Source: Polynucleobacter sp. VK25
Lineage (GTDB): Bacteria; Pseudomonadota; Gammaproteobacteria; Burkholderiales; Burkholderiaceae
Direction of reading: 5' to 3'
Assembly: GCF_018687355.1 (NCBI RefSeq)
Contig: NZ_CP061288.1
Location: forward strand, 1,746,144-1,810,143
DNA: 64,000 nt
Every line of letters begins with the position of its first letter. Positions within the stretch are counted from its first letter, which is position 1. The notes under the pieces are model-generated. The model was not told the DNA's origin, did not search any database, and was given only the letters and a program-made list of their open reading frames with translations. Below, piece after piece: positions 35,047-45,156 of the stretch. The position numbers and the translations under genes were made by a program.

Positions 35047-35823
35047 TTATAGGGCAAGAACTTTAGCCCACTCAATATAGCGATCAACAGAAATGTCTTG
35101 AGCTCTTGCCTTAAGTTCCACCTCAGTCAAATTTAATCTATCGGCAAATGCACTCAAGTTAGTCCGCAACATTTTTCTTCTTTGGGAAAAGGCTGCAGCA
35201 ACCACTTTCTCTAAAGAGTTCCACTGCGCAGAAGATAACGCAAAGTCTCTTCTCGGAATCATTCGTACAACAGCAGAATTGACTTTAGGTTGTGGATCAA
35301 ATGCTTCCGGCGGAACCTCCAATACCAGCTCCATGTCATAACGGGCCTGGAGCATGACTGATAGCCGACTAAAGTCAGAGCCTCCCGCTTTCGCAACCAT
35401 CCGCTCCACTACCTCGGCTTGCAACATAAATACCTGCTCATCAATATAACTCGCGGCCGCTACCAAATGAAACAGTAGTGGGGAGGAGATGTTGTATGGC
35501 AGATTGCCTACTACCTTGCATAAACCCTGCTTGGTAGCGCGATTCTGTGCCCATGCCAAGAAATCGAACTTGAGAGCATCGCCCTCAATTACCGTAAGAC
35601 CTTTGAGATTTTTCTCGTTCCAAAAAGCCACCAAATCACGATCAATCTCCAGAAGATCTAATTGATCTAAATTGCTAAGCAGGGGAAGTGTTAATGCACC
35701 AAGACCAGGTCCGATCTCAATAACGTGCATATCTGCACTGGGATTAATGAGTGCAACAATTGAATAAATAATCCCGTTATCTTGCAGAAAGTTTTGACCA
35801 AATCGTTTACGAGCGCGGTGCAT
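35047..35823 (-). CDS. rsmA: 16S rRNA (adenine(1518)-N(6)/adenine(1519)-N(6))-dimethyltransferase
   Basis: RsmA/KsgA (258 residues) dimethylates two adjacent adenines near the 3' end of 16S rRNA. The SAM-binding motif is VIEIGPGLGALTLPLL, the catalytic NLPYNISSPLLFHL is intact, and the start has ARKRFGQNFLQD. It is the last gene of the lptD-surA-pdxA-rsmA operon and lies 3 bases downstream of pdxA. Confidence 0.97.
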   Translation of the reverse strand: MHRARKRFGQNFLQDNGIIYSIVALINPSADMHVIEIGPGLGALTLPLLSNLDQLDLLEIDRDLVAFWNEKNLKGLTVIEGDALKFDFLAWAQNRATKQGLCKVVGNLPYNISSPLLFHLVAAASYIDEQVFMLQAEVVERMVAKAGGSDFSRLSVMLQARYDMELVLEVPPEAFDPQPKVNSAVVRMIPRRDFALSSAQWNSLEKVVAAAFSQRRKMLRTNLSAFADRLNLTEVELKARAQDISVDRYIEWAKVLAL

Positions 35824-35826
35824 GAA

Positions 35827-36834
35827 TTAGTTTTGTTTTCTTTGATTTACGGCTAGTTGATAGGCTAAACGTAAAGCCTCAAGCATGCTACCTGAGTCTG
35901 CAATCCCTTTGCCGGCGATATCTAAGGCCGTTCCATGATCTACCGATGTACGAATGATGGGTAGCCCCAGAGTGACATTCACTCCATTGCCAAAAGTTAC
36001 AAATTTAAATGGCGCCAAACCTTGATCGTGATACATCGCAATGAAAGCATCTACTTGTGCAACAGCTTCGGGGTCAAACATCGTATCACCTGGATAAGGA
36101 CCGGAGACATGGATTCCCATCTTCTGTGCAGCTTCAATTGCAGGTGAAATGATTTCGATTTCTTCGCGCCCCAAGTAACCCGACTCTCCTGCATGAGGGT
36201 TTAAACCCGCCATCCGAATAAGGGGCTCAGCAATTCCGAATTTCTTTTGCAAATCCTGGTTAACGATTTGAATTGTTTCCAATATGAGATCAAAACTCAG
36301 TGCTTGCGGAATCTGTTTTAAAGGAAGATGGGTTGTGACTAGGGCAACTCTTAAATCTCTTGCTGCCTTGAGCCCTAAAAAACCACTTGGCAATGATGCG
36401 CACAACATCATCACCACATGAGAAATATTGCAGCGCTGTGCTAGATACTCTGTGTGCCCTGTAAATTGAGTGCCAGCGTCATTAATAACGCTTTTCTGCA
36501 GAGGTGCAGTCACCATGGCATCAAAGTGCCCTTGCAGGCATCCATCGATGGCTTGATCCAGCATATTGACAACATACTGAGAATTACTCGAATTGAGTAC
36601 TCCAGAAACCACAGGAGCCCCAAGCGCAATTGACTGTACTTGCAGTCGACTAGAAAGTTCTGGACTTAGATTGGGTAATGCTAATAATTGAACATCGCCC
36701 AATAATGTGATTTGAGCATCAGCATGCTCACGCAAAAACTCAAGCGATGCGGCTAAAGAAACTTCTGGGCCAATACCAGCAGGTTCGCCGGTACTTACAA
36801 CGAGCTTAACGAGGTGGGCTGCTTGCTGGATCAT
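35827..36834 (-). CDS. pdxA: 4-hydroxythreonine-4-phosphate dehydrogenase
   Basis: PdxA (335 residues) is the NAD-dependent enzyme of pyridoxal phosphate synthesis. Signatures include VVSTGEPAGIGPEVSLAA at the start, TGHTEYLAQRC, GLNPHAGESGYLGREE and YHDQGLAPFKFVTFGNGVN, which supply the metal-binding His. Its start overlaps surA by 29 bases, a tight translational coupling that is common in this operon. Confidence 0.96.
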   Translation of the reverse strand: MIQQAAHLVKLVVSTGEPAGIGPEVSLAASLEFLREHADAQITLLGDVQLLALPNLSPELSSRLQVQSIALGAPVVSGVLNSSNSQYVVNMLDQAIDGCLQGHFDAMVTAPLQKSVINDAGTQFTGHTEYLAQRCNISHVVMMLCASLPSGFLGLKAARDLRVALVTTHLPLKQIPQALSFDLILETIQIVNQDLQKKFGIAEPLIRMAGLNPHAGESGYLGREEIEIISPAIEAAQKMGIHVSGPYPGDTMFDPEAVAQVDAFIAMYHDQGLAPFKFVTFGNGVNVTLGLPIIRTSVDHGTALDIAGKGIADSGSMLEALRLAYQLAVNQRKQN

Positions 36835-38260
36835 CTGAGTTCAGAATTTTTACTGTTGCGTTATCACGTAGCTCGCGCATCCATTCTTGATATGCTTGTT
36901 CAAACTTTCTCTCACGGATAGCCGCACGCGCAAATTGACGTTGCTTCTCAACAGTAAGCTGACCTTCACGACGCTCAAGCACCTGAATCAAATGCCAACC
37001 AAATTCTGTTTTAACTGGGCTACTAACCTCACCAATTTGTAAACGATTCATGGCTTGTTCGAACTCTGGAACCAAATCTCCAGGCCCCATCCAGCCCAAC
37101 TCACCGCCATTGGGGGCTGAACCATCTTCAGAATACTTTTTTGCAAGCTCAGAAAAGTCTGCGGTCTTAGTGCGGATTTGATCACGAAATCCTTGCAAAC
37201 GTCTCTCGGCATCTTGATCAGTCAAGCCTGCACGACTTCTTAGCAAAATATGACGAGCGAGAGTTTGAGTAATAGGAATATTTTGTGGGGTGGTGGATCC
37301 AGCATCCGGTGCCGCAGCTTGCTGCTGGGGAGCGCTTGCGCCTGCCGCACGACGATCCAAAACCTTCAGAACATGGTATCCAGCGGGACTCTTCACTACC
37401 GCATTAGCAGTCTGACCACTACCAGTATTACGGATAGCTTCATAAAATAATTGCGGTAAACGATCAGGAGTTCTGTACCCTAACTCTTGAAATTTAATCT
37501 TTGGATTTTCTTTTGCCGCCATCGCACCAAGCTGCAAGAAATCAACATCTCCACGCGCATCGCGCAATAAAGCATCTGCCTTCTTCTTGGCCTCAGCTTG
37601 AGTGCCCGCTCCAGCACCGGCATCAACCGGAATAAAGATTTGAGCTACATCAATCTCCTCTAACTCGCCTTTGGCTGCCGGGGTTGATCTTGGGGCGCCA
37701 CCTGATGCCATAGCTCGCGTACGTTCAGCAATGAAGTTATCTATCTCAGCATCTGAGATTTTGAGCTTACCCTCAACTTCTCGTTCTCGATAGCGAGTAA
37801 CAATGATATCGTCACGCAACATCTCTCTATAGCGCTCAAATGTGCTTCCTGTTGCAATGACTTTAGCTTTGAATTCTGCATAACTTGACTTGTTTTTAGC
37901 AGCAATGTCTTCAATAATTTTATCTAGCTCTTTATTGGTAACCTTTACTCCTTCTTGCGCGGCATTTTGCAGTTGAATTTTTTCTAAAATCAGTCTTTCT
38001 AAAATTGCCTTACGTAATGTGACATCATCAGGCAACTTTGCACCCTGCTTTTTCAGCGCTGCAATTCGATCATCAATTTCCTTGCGCGTTACAAAACCTG
38101 TATTAACTACTGCTACGACACCATCAATATTACGAATCTTATCTTCCGCAATGGCATTTGTCTTTGCCGTATCTTGAGCAAATGCGATATTCGCAAACAA
38201 TCCAAGGCCAAGAAAAATGGCAAACATACTAATTTTTCTAAAACGATTCATACAAAGCAT
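36806..38260 (-). CDS. surA: Periplasmic chaperone and peptidyl-prolyl isomerase
   Basis: SurA (484 residues) escorts outer membrane proteins across the periplasm. A signal peptide (FAIFLGLGLFANIAFA) is followed by an N-terminal chaperone domain and two parvulin domains; the second is intact (ARHILLRSRAGLTDQDAERRL and GGELGWMGPGDLVPEFEQAM). The first start (38260) shares one base with the lptD stop; an ATG at 38251 is possible. The chaperone helps LptD, encoded just upstream. Confidence 0.96.
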   Translation of the reverse strand: MLCMNRFRKISMFAIFLGLGLFANIAFAQDTAKTNAIAEDKIRNIDGVVAVVNTGFVTRKEIDDRIAALKKQGAKLPDDVTLRKAILERLILEKIQLQNAAQEGVKVTNKELDKIIEDIAAKNKSSYAEFKAKVIATGSTFERYREMLRDDIIVTRYREREVEGKLKISDAEIDNFIAERTRAMASGGAPRSTPAAKGELEEIDVAQIFIPVDAGAGAGTQAEAKKKADALLRDARGDVDFLQLGAMAAKENPKIKFQELGYRTPDRLPQLFYEAIRNTGSGQTANAVVKSPAGYHVLKVLDRRAAGASAPQQQAAAPDAGSTTPQNIPITQTLARHILLRSRAGLTDQDAERRLQGFRDQIRTKTADFSELAKKYSEDGSAPNGGELGWMGPGDLVPEFEQAMNRLQIGEVSSPVKTEFGWHLIQVLERREGQLTVEKQRQFARAAIRERKFEQAYQEWMRELRDNATVKILNSDDPASSPPR

Positions 38261-40782
38261 TATTGATAGTTCTCGTATGTTGAAGGTGGTATAGGCTTAG
38301 AGGTAGGCATATATCCAGGGACATTTAACTTCATGATATCAACTGGATTGCTACCAGCGCTACCAAAGCCCCTAAATTCGACCTGAAAGAGCACCTGGGT
38401 GGTAGTTATTTGAGAGGTATTGAGGACTTGAGAATACGCCCCGCGGAAAGTCCAGCAATCCCTACTCCATTCCAATGCAACCAAGGTATTTAAGGTCTTG
38501 GTAGTTAAGGCGTCGTATCCCCAGCGACCTAAAACAGATACTTCCCGGGTGATAGGCCATTGTCCAGAAATATTGTATTGATCCGTAGTGGTAGATGAGG
38601 GCACGAACGGCTGATTATTTTGCACAGAAGCTTGAACTGGTGGCGACCAAACATTGCGGTAGCCGAAATTTAAACTTCTACCTTGCGTTGGGCGCCAACT
38701 GCCACCAACAGTGGTTTGCACAAAGCGATTGAGTTGGGTGTTGTATTGACCGAATACATCCGCACTGAAATTACCGAGCAAGCGAACCGAACCCGAACCC
38801 AAGGTATCGGAATAAGTGGTGGGGCTGGCAATCGTACCGTTCAAGCCAACTCGCTGCCCAGTAAACTGCTGCTTTTGAGCAACTGTCACGTTAGCACGTT
38901 CTGCTCCAGTATTGGCTTCGATCATGCGGCTTGTTAAACCAAGAGTGGCGGCATTGTTATCAGCAATCCGGTCATTACCAATGAAGGTGTTCTCACTAAA
39001 GATTTGAGAAACACCAAAGCCTGCATCCGCAGTATCAAATAAAGGTGTTTGTGATTGATTTTTATATGGAGTGTAAACATAGAAAGCACGTGGCTCCATA
39101 GTTAACAACATATCTCGACCATAGAAACCTTTGAGCTCAGCAGCATCTCTTTCAAACGCTAATCCAGAATCTAAACTAAAGGTTGGAATAGTGAAGCCTT
39201 GTGCAATTGGCGCTCCACCTGTTGCGAATGGCGTGGCGTTATACGTGTTTGACTGAAAGCTCACCTTAGGAGTGATGTAATAACCAGGAGTAACTTGCGG
39301 CAGAGCCATGGCACCTTTAATCACTGTTCTATCCGCTTGGCTATAAACACCCGGAGCAGTGGCCGCTAAGTTACCAGCAATGTTGTAAGAGAATCTCGTG
39401 TAATCAGCAGAAAAAGTTGTTGCTGGGCCAGTAGGCAAGGTAACGTACTTTCCGCTGGTATCAGCGACTGCTGGAGTAAGACGGTTGTTATATGCGGCAG
39501 TAATATTTGGCAATACGTTGTAAGGCGCCTGAACGATATTGGTTGGATCGGGTTGCAAAGTTTGAAACGTTAATGCTCTTGCAGATACCGCCCAGTTACT
39601 CAAGCTTCCGGTCAAACCTTTAGTGGTTCCTACTTCTTGACGGAACTGACTTGTAATAGCTCCCGCAATACTCTGTGAGAAATCTGTTGGATATAAATTA
39701 TCCGAAACACGAGCCATGTTTGCGTAGCCTGACCAAGATCCTGGCATTGGAATGCCGCCAGGACCTACACCTCCGCTAAATACCTGACGCTGCTGCCAGT
39801 CATAGCGCCAACGATCGGTACCCGTCTTATTGTCGTGCGCTAAATAATCTCCAGCCAAAGTGCCGCTGTATTTACTCTCTAGATAACGGTAGTTTGCACC
39901 TATCTGCACACCACGCTCACTCATGTAACGCGGAAGAATCAGCAAATCCCTGTTGGGTGCGATATTGACGTAATAAGGCTGCGTCATATCAAAACCGTTA
40001 TTAGAGTTATAGCCAATAACGGGAGCCAAAACACCCGAACGTCGTTGATTGGAAGTTGGTGCAGTGAAATAAGGAACGTAAGCAATGGGCACATCGAAGA
40101 AGCGCATCACACCATGCGTACCAACCATCTCCTTTTGCTCATTATCAATTTCTAAGGTACTAGCTGAAAAATACCAATCCATATTTTGCGGTGTACATGT
40201 GGTGTAGGTCGCTTTATCGAAAACAAAAATATCCGTGTTCTCAATAGTGAGTTTTTTTGCAGTTCCATTTCCGCGTGTATCGCGAAATTCATAACTAGGC
40301 GTTTCCATTTCACCTTCACGCGCATCAACTTTGAAAGTTCCCTTCGGCCCTTTGAAAGTTGTATTACCTTTACTCAACTCAGCGTTACCTACGAGGTCAG
40401 CGATATCAGTATCGGGATCATAAATAATCTCATCGGCTTTAATAACGCCACCATTGCGACGAATTTGTGCGCGACCCTTTAGCTTCATCTTGCGATCAAC
40501 TACGCCATCAATAGAATCACTTGATGTAAAGGTCAATGCCTCTCCATCATTGATGGGCTTACCAACCCGCAGCTGATCATCTAACTTTAAAATAGTGACA
40601 TTACCGCGATCAGGCAATAAAACGGTATTCGATCCAGCCTGGGTATTTGCAGGTAAAGGTGCGGGTGCTTGAGCCCATCCGCAGAGGGCAAACTGAAGCA
40701 ATGCCACCCCCATGATGACGCGCAGGGTTACATGCAAAAAAAGAGGGGCGCAAAGGCCGGCGCGACGGCGATAATGACTCAT
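38260..40782 (-). CDS. lptD: LPS-assembly outer membrane protein
   Basis: LptD (840 residues) forms the outer-membrane barrel that inserts LPS. It has a signal sequence (VALLQFALCGWAQAPAP), a periplasmic LptA-like domain (about 80-190), and a long barrel domain. The mature chain has only two Cys, 196 (TTCTPQNMDW) and 776 (RDCWTFRGAY), where E. coli LptD has four; one inter-domain disulfide is expected. It is divergent from amgK with 33 bases between start codons. It is first in the surA-pdxA-rsmA operon. Confidence 0.95.
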   Translation of the reverse strand: MSHYRRRAGLCAPLFLHVTLRVIMGVALLQFALCGWAQAPAPLPANTQAGSNTVLLPDRGNVTILKLDDQLRVGKPINDGEALTFTSSDSIDGVVDRKMKLKGRAQIRRNGGVIKADEIIYDPDTDIADLVGNAELSKGNTTFKGPKGTFKVDAREGEMETPSYEFRDTRGNGTAKKLTIENTDIFVFDKATYTTCTPQNMDWYFSASTLEIDNEQKEMVGTHGVMRFFDVPIAYVPYFTAPTSNQRRSGVLAPVIGYNSNNGFDMTQPYYVNIAPNRDLLILPRYMSERGVQIGANYRYLESKYSGTLAGDYLAHDNKTGTDRWRYDWQQRQVFSGGVGPGGIPMPGSWSGYANMARVSDNLYPTDFSQSIAGAITSQFRQEVGTTKGLTGSLSNWAVSARALTFQTLQPDPTNIVQAPYNVLPNITAAYNNRLTPAVADTSGKYVTLPTGPATTFSADYTRFSYNIAGNLAATAPGVYSQADRTVIKGAMALPQVTPGYYITPKVSFQSNTYNATPFATGGAPIAQGFTIPTFSLDSGLAFERDAAELKGFYGRDMLLTMEPRAFYVYTPYKNQSQTPLFDTADAGFGVSQIFSENTFIGNDRIADNNAATLGLTSRMIEANTGAERANVTVAQKQQFTGQRVGLNGTIASPTTYSDTLGSGSVRLLGNFSADVFGQYNTQLNRFVQTTVGGSWRPTQGRSLNFGYRNVWSPPVQASVQNNQPFVPSSTTTDQYNISGQWPITREVSVLGRWGYDALTTKTLNTLVALEWSRDCWTFRGAYSQVLNTSQITTTQVLFQVEFRGFGSAGSNPVDIMKLNVPGYMPTSKPIPPSTYENYQ

Positions 40783-40815
40783 AGATCCAGACCCGCCTTA
40801 TTATACGAATCGACC

Positions 40816-41817
40816 ATGACTGACTCACGCTTAAACACCCTTCGCAACTGGCTAAAAGCCCTAGAAGCTAGCTGGCAATTAGATCTCGACTCTTTGGTGC
40901 CAGCCTCGGCTGATGCCAGCTTTCGGCGGTATTTCCGAATTGTCTCCAAAAACCCCAATTTTGGGACTTTTATCGTAATGGATGCCCCTCCCCAACATGA
41001 GCCTTTGGATGCCTTTATTAAGGTCGATTTATTGCTCGCTGAAGCGGGTTTGAACGTGCCAAAAATCCTCGAGCAGAATCTTGCGGAAGGCTTCTTGCTA
41101 CTAAACGATTTAGGAACAAAAACCTACCTAGCCGAACTGAATCATGAAACGGCGGACCATCTCTATAAAGATGCAACGCATGCGCTAGTGTTGATGCAAT
41201 TGGCAAGCAAGCCTGATGTATTACCAAACTATGACGAAACACTTTTACAGCGGGAGTTGGATTTATTTCCTGAGTGGTATTTAAAGAAACATCTCAACAT
41301 TGAACTCAACGAGCAACAAACAGAGCAGCTCAAAAAGTCGTTTGAGCTCATCATTGAAAATAACCTAGCGCAGGCTAAAGTCTATGTTCATCGTGATTAC
41401 CATTCACGTAATTTAATGTTGACAGAAAAAAATAATCCTGGAGTCATCGACTTTCAGGATGCAGTTTATGGACCCATTACTTATGATGCTGCTTCATTGT
41501 GGCGCGATGCTTATATTGCATGGCCAGAAGAGCGCATCATTGATTGGGTGATTAAATTTTGGGAGGAAGGTCGTAAGGCTGGACTGCCAATGCCCAATGA
41601 TTTTGGACAGTTCTATCGTGATTTTGAATGGATGGGATTGCAGCGACATCTTAAGGTTCTTGGCATCTTCGCTAGACTCTTTCATCGCGACGGTAAAGAT
41701 GGCTACCTCAAAGATATTCCACTGGTTCTGGAGTATGCGATTGCCTGCGCAAATCGTTACATTGAACTAAAACCCTTGGCCCGCATTCTTGAGTCCACTC
41801 GCATCAATAAAGCGTAA
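40816..41817 (+). CDS. amgK: N-acetylmuramate/N-acetylglucosamine kinase
   Basis: A 333-residue aminoglycoside-phosphotransferase-fold kinase from the ATG at 40816; longer upstream frames overlap lptD. The catalytic loop is VYVHRDYHSRNLML and the metal-binding motif VIDFQDAVYGPITYD. AmgK phosphorylates MurNAc or GlcNAc at the anomeric position, feeding MurU. Together they shortcut de novo UDP-MurNAc synthesis, a pathway best known in Pseudomonas that confers intrinsic fosfomycin tolerance. murU follows 6 bases later. Confidence 0.93.
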   Translation: MTDSRLNTLRNWLKALEASWQLDLDSLVPASADASFRRYFRIVSKNPNFGTFIVMDAPPQHEPLDAFIKVDLLLAEAGLNVPKILEQNLAEGFLLLNDLGTKTYLAELNHETADHLYKDATHALVLMQLASKPDVLPNYDETLLQRELDLFPEWYLKKHLNIELNEQQTEQLKKSFELIIENNLAQAKVYVHRDYHSRNLMLTEKNNPGVIDFQDAVYGPITYDAASLWRDAYIAWPEERIIDWVIKFWEEGRKAGLPMPNDFGQFYRDFEWMGLQRHLKVLGIFARLFHRDGKDGYLKDIPLVLEYAIACANRYIELKPLARILESTRINKA

Positions 41818-41823
41818 TCAATC

Positions 41824-42543
41824 ATGATGAGCAAGAGCAATCTCATTCCTTGTTTTTTGCTTGCTGCTGGCAGAGGTGAGCGCATGCGCCCTCTTACAGA
41901 CACCCTACCTAAACCCTTGCTCAGTATTCAGAATAAATCTTTGCTGGTATGGCATTTAGAAGCGCTGGCAAAAGCAAATATTCAAGAGGTTGTGATTAAT
42001 CACGCCTGGTTAGGCGAAAAAATTGAGGCAGCTATAGGGAATGGAAAGCAATTTGGCCTTCACATTCAGTACTCCCCTGAAGGAAAAGCCCTAGAAACTG
42101 CTGGTGGAATTTGTAAGGCACTGCCTATCATTGCGCCTGAAGACTATTTCCTAGTGATCAATGGCGATGTCTTTAGTCCAGATTTGCCCATTGACCGGTT
42201 ATTAGAAGCTGCATCCAAAATGCGCATGGACCCCAGTAAGCCTTTGGCCCACTTATTGATGGTCCCAAACCCAACACAGCACCCTGAGGGTGATTTTTAC
42301 CTCCAGAGCTCAATGATCGCCAATACAGGGTCCGCTGGCACTGAAAAACTGACCTTCTCAGGAATTGGGATTTATCACAAAGACCTATTTAAAGACCTTG
42401 AATTTGGAGCTCCTGCTAAGTTGGCGCCTTTACTAAGAACTGCCATGGAGCAAAAGAAAGTGTCTGGTGAAAAATATCTCGGTCCGTGGCACGATGTAGG
42501 TACACCACAACGCTTACAAGAGCTTAATGCAGCATATGAATAA
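41824..42543 (+). CDS. murU: N-acetylmuramate alpha-1-phosphate uridylyltransferase
   Basis: A 239-residue nucleotidyltransferase with the signature LAAGRGERMRPLTDTLPKPLL and a second motif VINGDVFSPDLP. With AmgK it converts recycled MurNAc into UDP-MurNAc, bypassing MurA and MurB. AnmK for the anhydro-MurNAc branch is encoded at 51713. murU overlaps pepP by 8 bases. Confidence 0.93.
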   Translation: MMSKSNLIPCFLLAAGRGERMRPLTDTLPKPLLSIQNKSLLVWHLEALAKANIQEVVINHAWLGEKIEAAIGNGKQFGLHIQYSPEGKALETAGGICKALPIIAPEDYFLVINGDVFSPDLPIDRLLEAASKMRMDPSKPLAHLLMVPNPTQHPEGDFYLQSSMIANTGSAGTEKLTFSGIGIYHKDLFKDLEFGAPAKLAPLLRTAMEQKKVSGEKYLGPWHDVGTPQRLQELNAAYE

Positions 42544-43903
42544 AACGGAAATTTATCAGCTTCGCAGAAATCAATTAGCCAAGCAAATATTTGCTAAGAC
42601 TGGCGGAGGTATCGCTGTTGTTTCTACTGCGCCTGAACTTGCTCGCAACCGTGATAGTGAATTTCCTTATCGCCACGATAGTGACTTCTACTATTTAACA
42701 GGTTTTGAAGAGCCAGGTGCCACGCTAGTAATGAAGGTTTCAGGCGATGGAAAAAGCTATCAACTTAAATCCCACTTATTTTGCAGACCTAAAGATCCTG
42801 AGCGGGAAATCTGGGATGGTATTCGTCTTGGTCCGGAGGCTGCGCCAGAATCTTTGGGTATTGAATATGCGCACAGCAATCATGAATTAGACGAAAAGTT
42901 AGGTACTTTATTAGCCGATCAAGATTCTGTCTATGTCCGCCTAGCAGAAAGCGCTGAAGCCGATAGACGCTTGCGTCACTGGATGAAACAAGTACGAGCT
43001 CAAGCGCGCTCTGGAATAAACCCACCGTCTGAGTTTCATGATGTTGAAGCATTAATTCATGAAATGCGTTTATTTAAAGATGTCCATGAAATTGACATCA
43101 TGCGGCGTGCCGCTGCCATCTCTGCCCGTGCGCATGTCCGCGCCATGCAAATCTGTAAACCAGGTATGCATGAATATCAACTCGAGGCTGAATTGCTACA
43201 TGAGTTTCGCAACAGTGGTGCGCAAAGTGTGGCATACAACAGCATTGTTGCTGGTGGTGCAAATTCCTGCATTCTTCACTACCGTGCAGGCGCAACTGAA
43301 TTACGCAGTGGTGAGCTTTGCCTGATTGATGCCGGTTGTGAGCTAGATGGGTATGCATCTGATATCACGAGAACTTTTCCAGTGAATGGCAAATTTCATG
43401 GGGCACAACGCGCTCTATATGACATTACTTTGGCGGCACAAGAAGCCGCAATTGCGATGACAAAACCGGGCAATACTTTTATGCAACCCCATGAGGCAGC
43501 ATTAAAAGTACTTACCCAGGGCTTGCTAGATGAAAAGCTATTAAAGCTGACAGAGCTGGGTTCACTCGATAACGCCATTGAAACTGGCGCTTATCGTCGC
43601 TTTTATATGCACCGCACCTCACATTGGTTGGGAATGGATGTGCATGACGTAGGTTCTTATCGTGAAGTTAGTCATGATTCATCTAGTGAAGATAGGCCAT
43701 GGCGCATATTGAAGAGCGGCATGGTGATTACGGTTGAACCTGGCCTCTATGTCAGGCCGGCAGAGGATGTCGATGAGAAATTTTGGAATATCGGTATTCG
43801 CATTGAGGATGATGCAGTTCTCAATGATTCCGGATGTGAGTTGATTTCTCGTGGCGTCCCTGTCAAGGCTGATGAGATTGAAGCCCTCATGAAGAACGCC
43901 TAA
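42536..43903 (+). CDS. pepP: Xaa-Pro aminopeptidase (aminopeptidase P)
   Basis: PepP (455 residues from the ATG at 42536; an ATG at 42527 would add three) removes N-terminal residues before proline. An N-terminal creatinase-like domain (SEFPYRHDSDFYYLTGFEEP) precedes the M24 domain, with metal ligands in DAGCELDGYASDITRTFP, HWLGMDVHDVGSY, TVEPGLYV and IRIEDD. It overlaps the murU stop by 8 bases and ends 16 bases before ubiH. Confidence 0.96.
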   Translation: MNKTEIYQLRRNQLAKQIFAKTGGGIAVVSTAPELARNRDSEFPYRHDSDFYYLTGFEEPGATLVMKVSGDGKSYQLKSHLFCRPKDPEREIWDGIRLGPEAAPESLGIEYAHSNHELDEKLGTLLADQDSVYVRLAESAEADRRLRHWMKQVRAQARSGINPPSEFHDVEALIHEMRLFKDVHEIDIMRRAAAISARAHVRAMQICKPGMHEYQLEAELLHEFRNSGAQSVAYNSIVAGGANSCILHYRAGATELRSGELCLIDAGCELDGYASDITRTFPVNGKFHGAQRALYDITLAAQEAAIAMTKPGNTFMQPHEAALKVLTQGLLDEKLLKLTELGSLDNAIETGAYRRFYMHRTSHWLGMDVHDVGSYREVSHDSSSEDRPWRILKSGMVITVEPGLYVRPAEDVDEKFWNIGIRIEDDAVLNDSGCELISRGVPVKADEIEALMKNA

Positions 43904-43919
43904 AGATATTCCAATAAAA

Positions 43920-45077
43920 ATGAGCTCATCTAGTTGCGATATTTTGATTCAGGGTGGCGGTCCTGTTGGACTGGCTTGCGCCGCATGGACCTTGCAAAAA
44001 TTTCCTGATGCAAAAATCACCTTACTGGATCGTAACTCTGTTAATGATGAAGATTTAGTAAGCGCTGATAGTAGGGGCATTGCTCTCTCACACGGCAGCA
44101 AACTATTACTCGATACGATTAACGCCTGGCCAAAAGAATCGGCCCAAATTCATCGCGTACACGTTTCCCAAGCAGGCCGCTTTGGCCGAGCACTAATGAC
44201 GCGTGAAGAGCTCAAGCAAGATGCACTGGGCCATATCATTCGCTATCGCGATATTCACATCACACTGCGCCAAGCCCTACGAGCAATTCAGGCGAAAAGC
44301 CCTAACTTTGTATGGGAGCATATACATAAGGATGCCCAAGAAAGTCAGCCCAATGCGAAATGTATTGTGCATGCCGAGGGTGGCTTATTTAAGACCCAAG
44401 AGTGGGTTGAGTCTGGACGCGATTATGGTCAGTCAGCCCTGGTAGGCTTGGTTGAGGTTGAAAATGCAGAGCCTCATCAAGCTTGGGAACGCTTTACTGC
44501 TGAAGGTCCCTTAGCAGTTTTACCAAGCCACTATGGCTCTAATATTTTGAATCTGGTTTGGTGCGGCTCTCCAGAGTCTTCACAACATCGCTTACAACTG
44601 AGTGATGCAGACTTCTTAAGTGAATTACAACAAGAATTTGGTTCACGCATTGGGCGCTTTCTGAAAATTCAAGATCGTCGGTTGTATGAATTAGGCTTGA
44701 ACTATCGCAAAGAGATTACTAAAGACAATGAAGTTTGGATTGGTAACGCCGCCCAAACTTTGCACCCAGTAGCGGGCCAAGGTTTAAATCTAGGATTACG
44801 AGATGCCTTCTTACTATCTGAGAAGTTGGTTGAGGTATTTTCTGGATCCGCAGAACAACAATCTCCAGCAGATGTGCAAAATGTACTGCAGAGTTATGCC
44901 CGAAGTCGCAAAGCTGATAGAACTACTACCATTGGTCTTACCGACTTCATGGCTAGAGTATTTACCTCTAATCTAGCTCCAATTGTGATGGCTCGTGGAT
45001 TGGCTTTATCGGCCCTACAGTGGCTTCCACCAGTCAAAACAGCCTTAGCTCGCCAGATGATGTTTGGTAGGCGCTAA
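43920..45077 (+). CDS. UbiH/UbiF/VisC-family FAD-dependent hydroxylase
   Basis: A 385-residue flavoprotein monooxygenase with GGGPVGLACAAWTLQKF (FAD Rossmann motif), DSRGIALSHGSKLLLDTI and GNAAQTLHPVAGQGLNLGLRDAFLLSEKL. It belongs to the enzymes that hydroxylate ubiquinone precursors; the exact ring position (C5, C1 or C6) is not clear from sequence. pepP-ubiH pairing upstream of dusB is typical in betaproteobacteria. Confidence 0.92.
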   Translation: MSSSSCDILIQGGGPVGLACAAWTLQKFPDAKITLLDRNSVNDEDLVSADSRGIALSHGSKLLLDTINAWPKESAQIHRVHVSQAGRFGRALMTREELKQDALGHIIRYRDIHITLRQALRAIQAKSPNFVWEHIHKDAQESQPNAKCIVHAEGGLFKTQEWVESGRDYGQSALVGLVEVENAEPHQAWERFTAEGPLAVLPSHYGSNILNLVWCGSPESSQHRLQLSDADFLSELQQEFGSRIGRFLKIQDRRLYELGLNYRKEITKDNEVWIGNAAQTLHPVAGQGLNLGLRDAFLLSEKLVEVFSGSAEQQSPADVQNVLQSYARSRKADRTTTIGLTDFMARVFTSNLAPIVMARGLALSALQWLPPVKTALARQMMFGRR

Positions 45078-45131
45078 AGGGCTTAGATAGCCCCCAAAAT
45101 AGAAGCCTTCACCATTTGATCTGAAACAAGC

Positions 45132-45156
45132 AATTTGCCTATTTTTTAGGCAAATT
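45132..45156. repeat. 10-bp inverted repeat upstream of dusB-fis
   Basis: AATTTGCCTA (45132-45141) and TAGGCAAATT (45147-45156) form a perfect dyad with a T5 loop. It lies between the ubiH-type gene and dusB. No U-tract follows the descending arm on the plus strand, so it may be a weak terminator, an operator or part of the dusB leader. Confidence 0.55.

Noticed and set aside
40669..40815. N-terminal extension of AmgK
   Set aside because: The extra 49 residues are antisense to the lptD signal region and have no kinase similarity.
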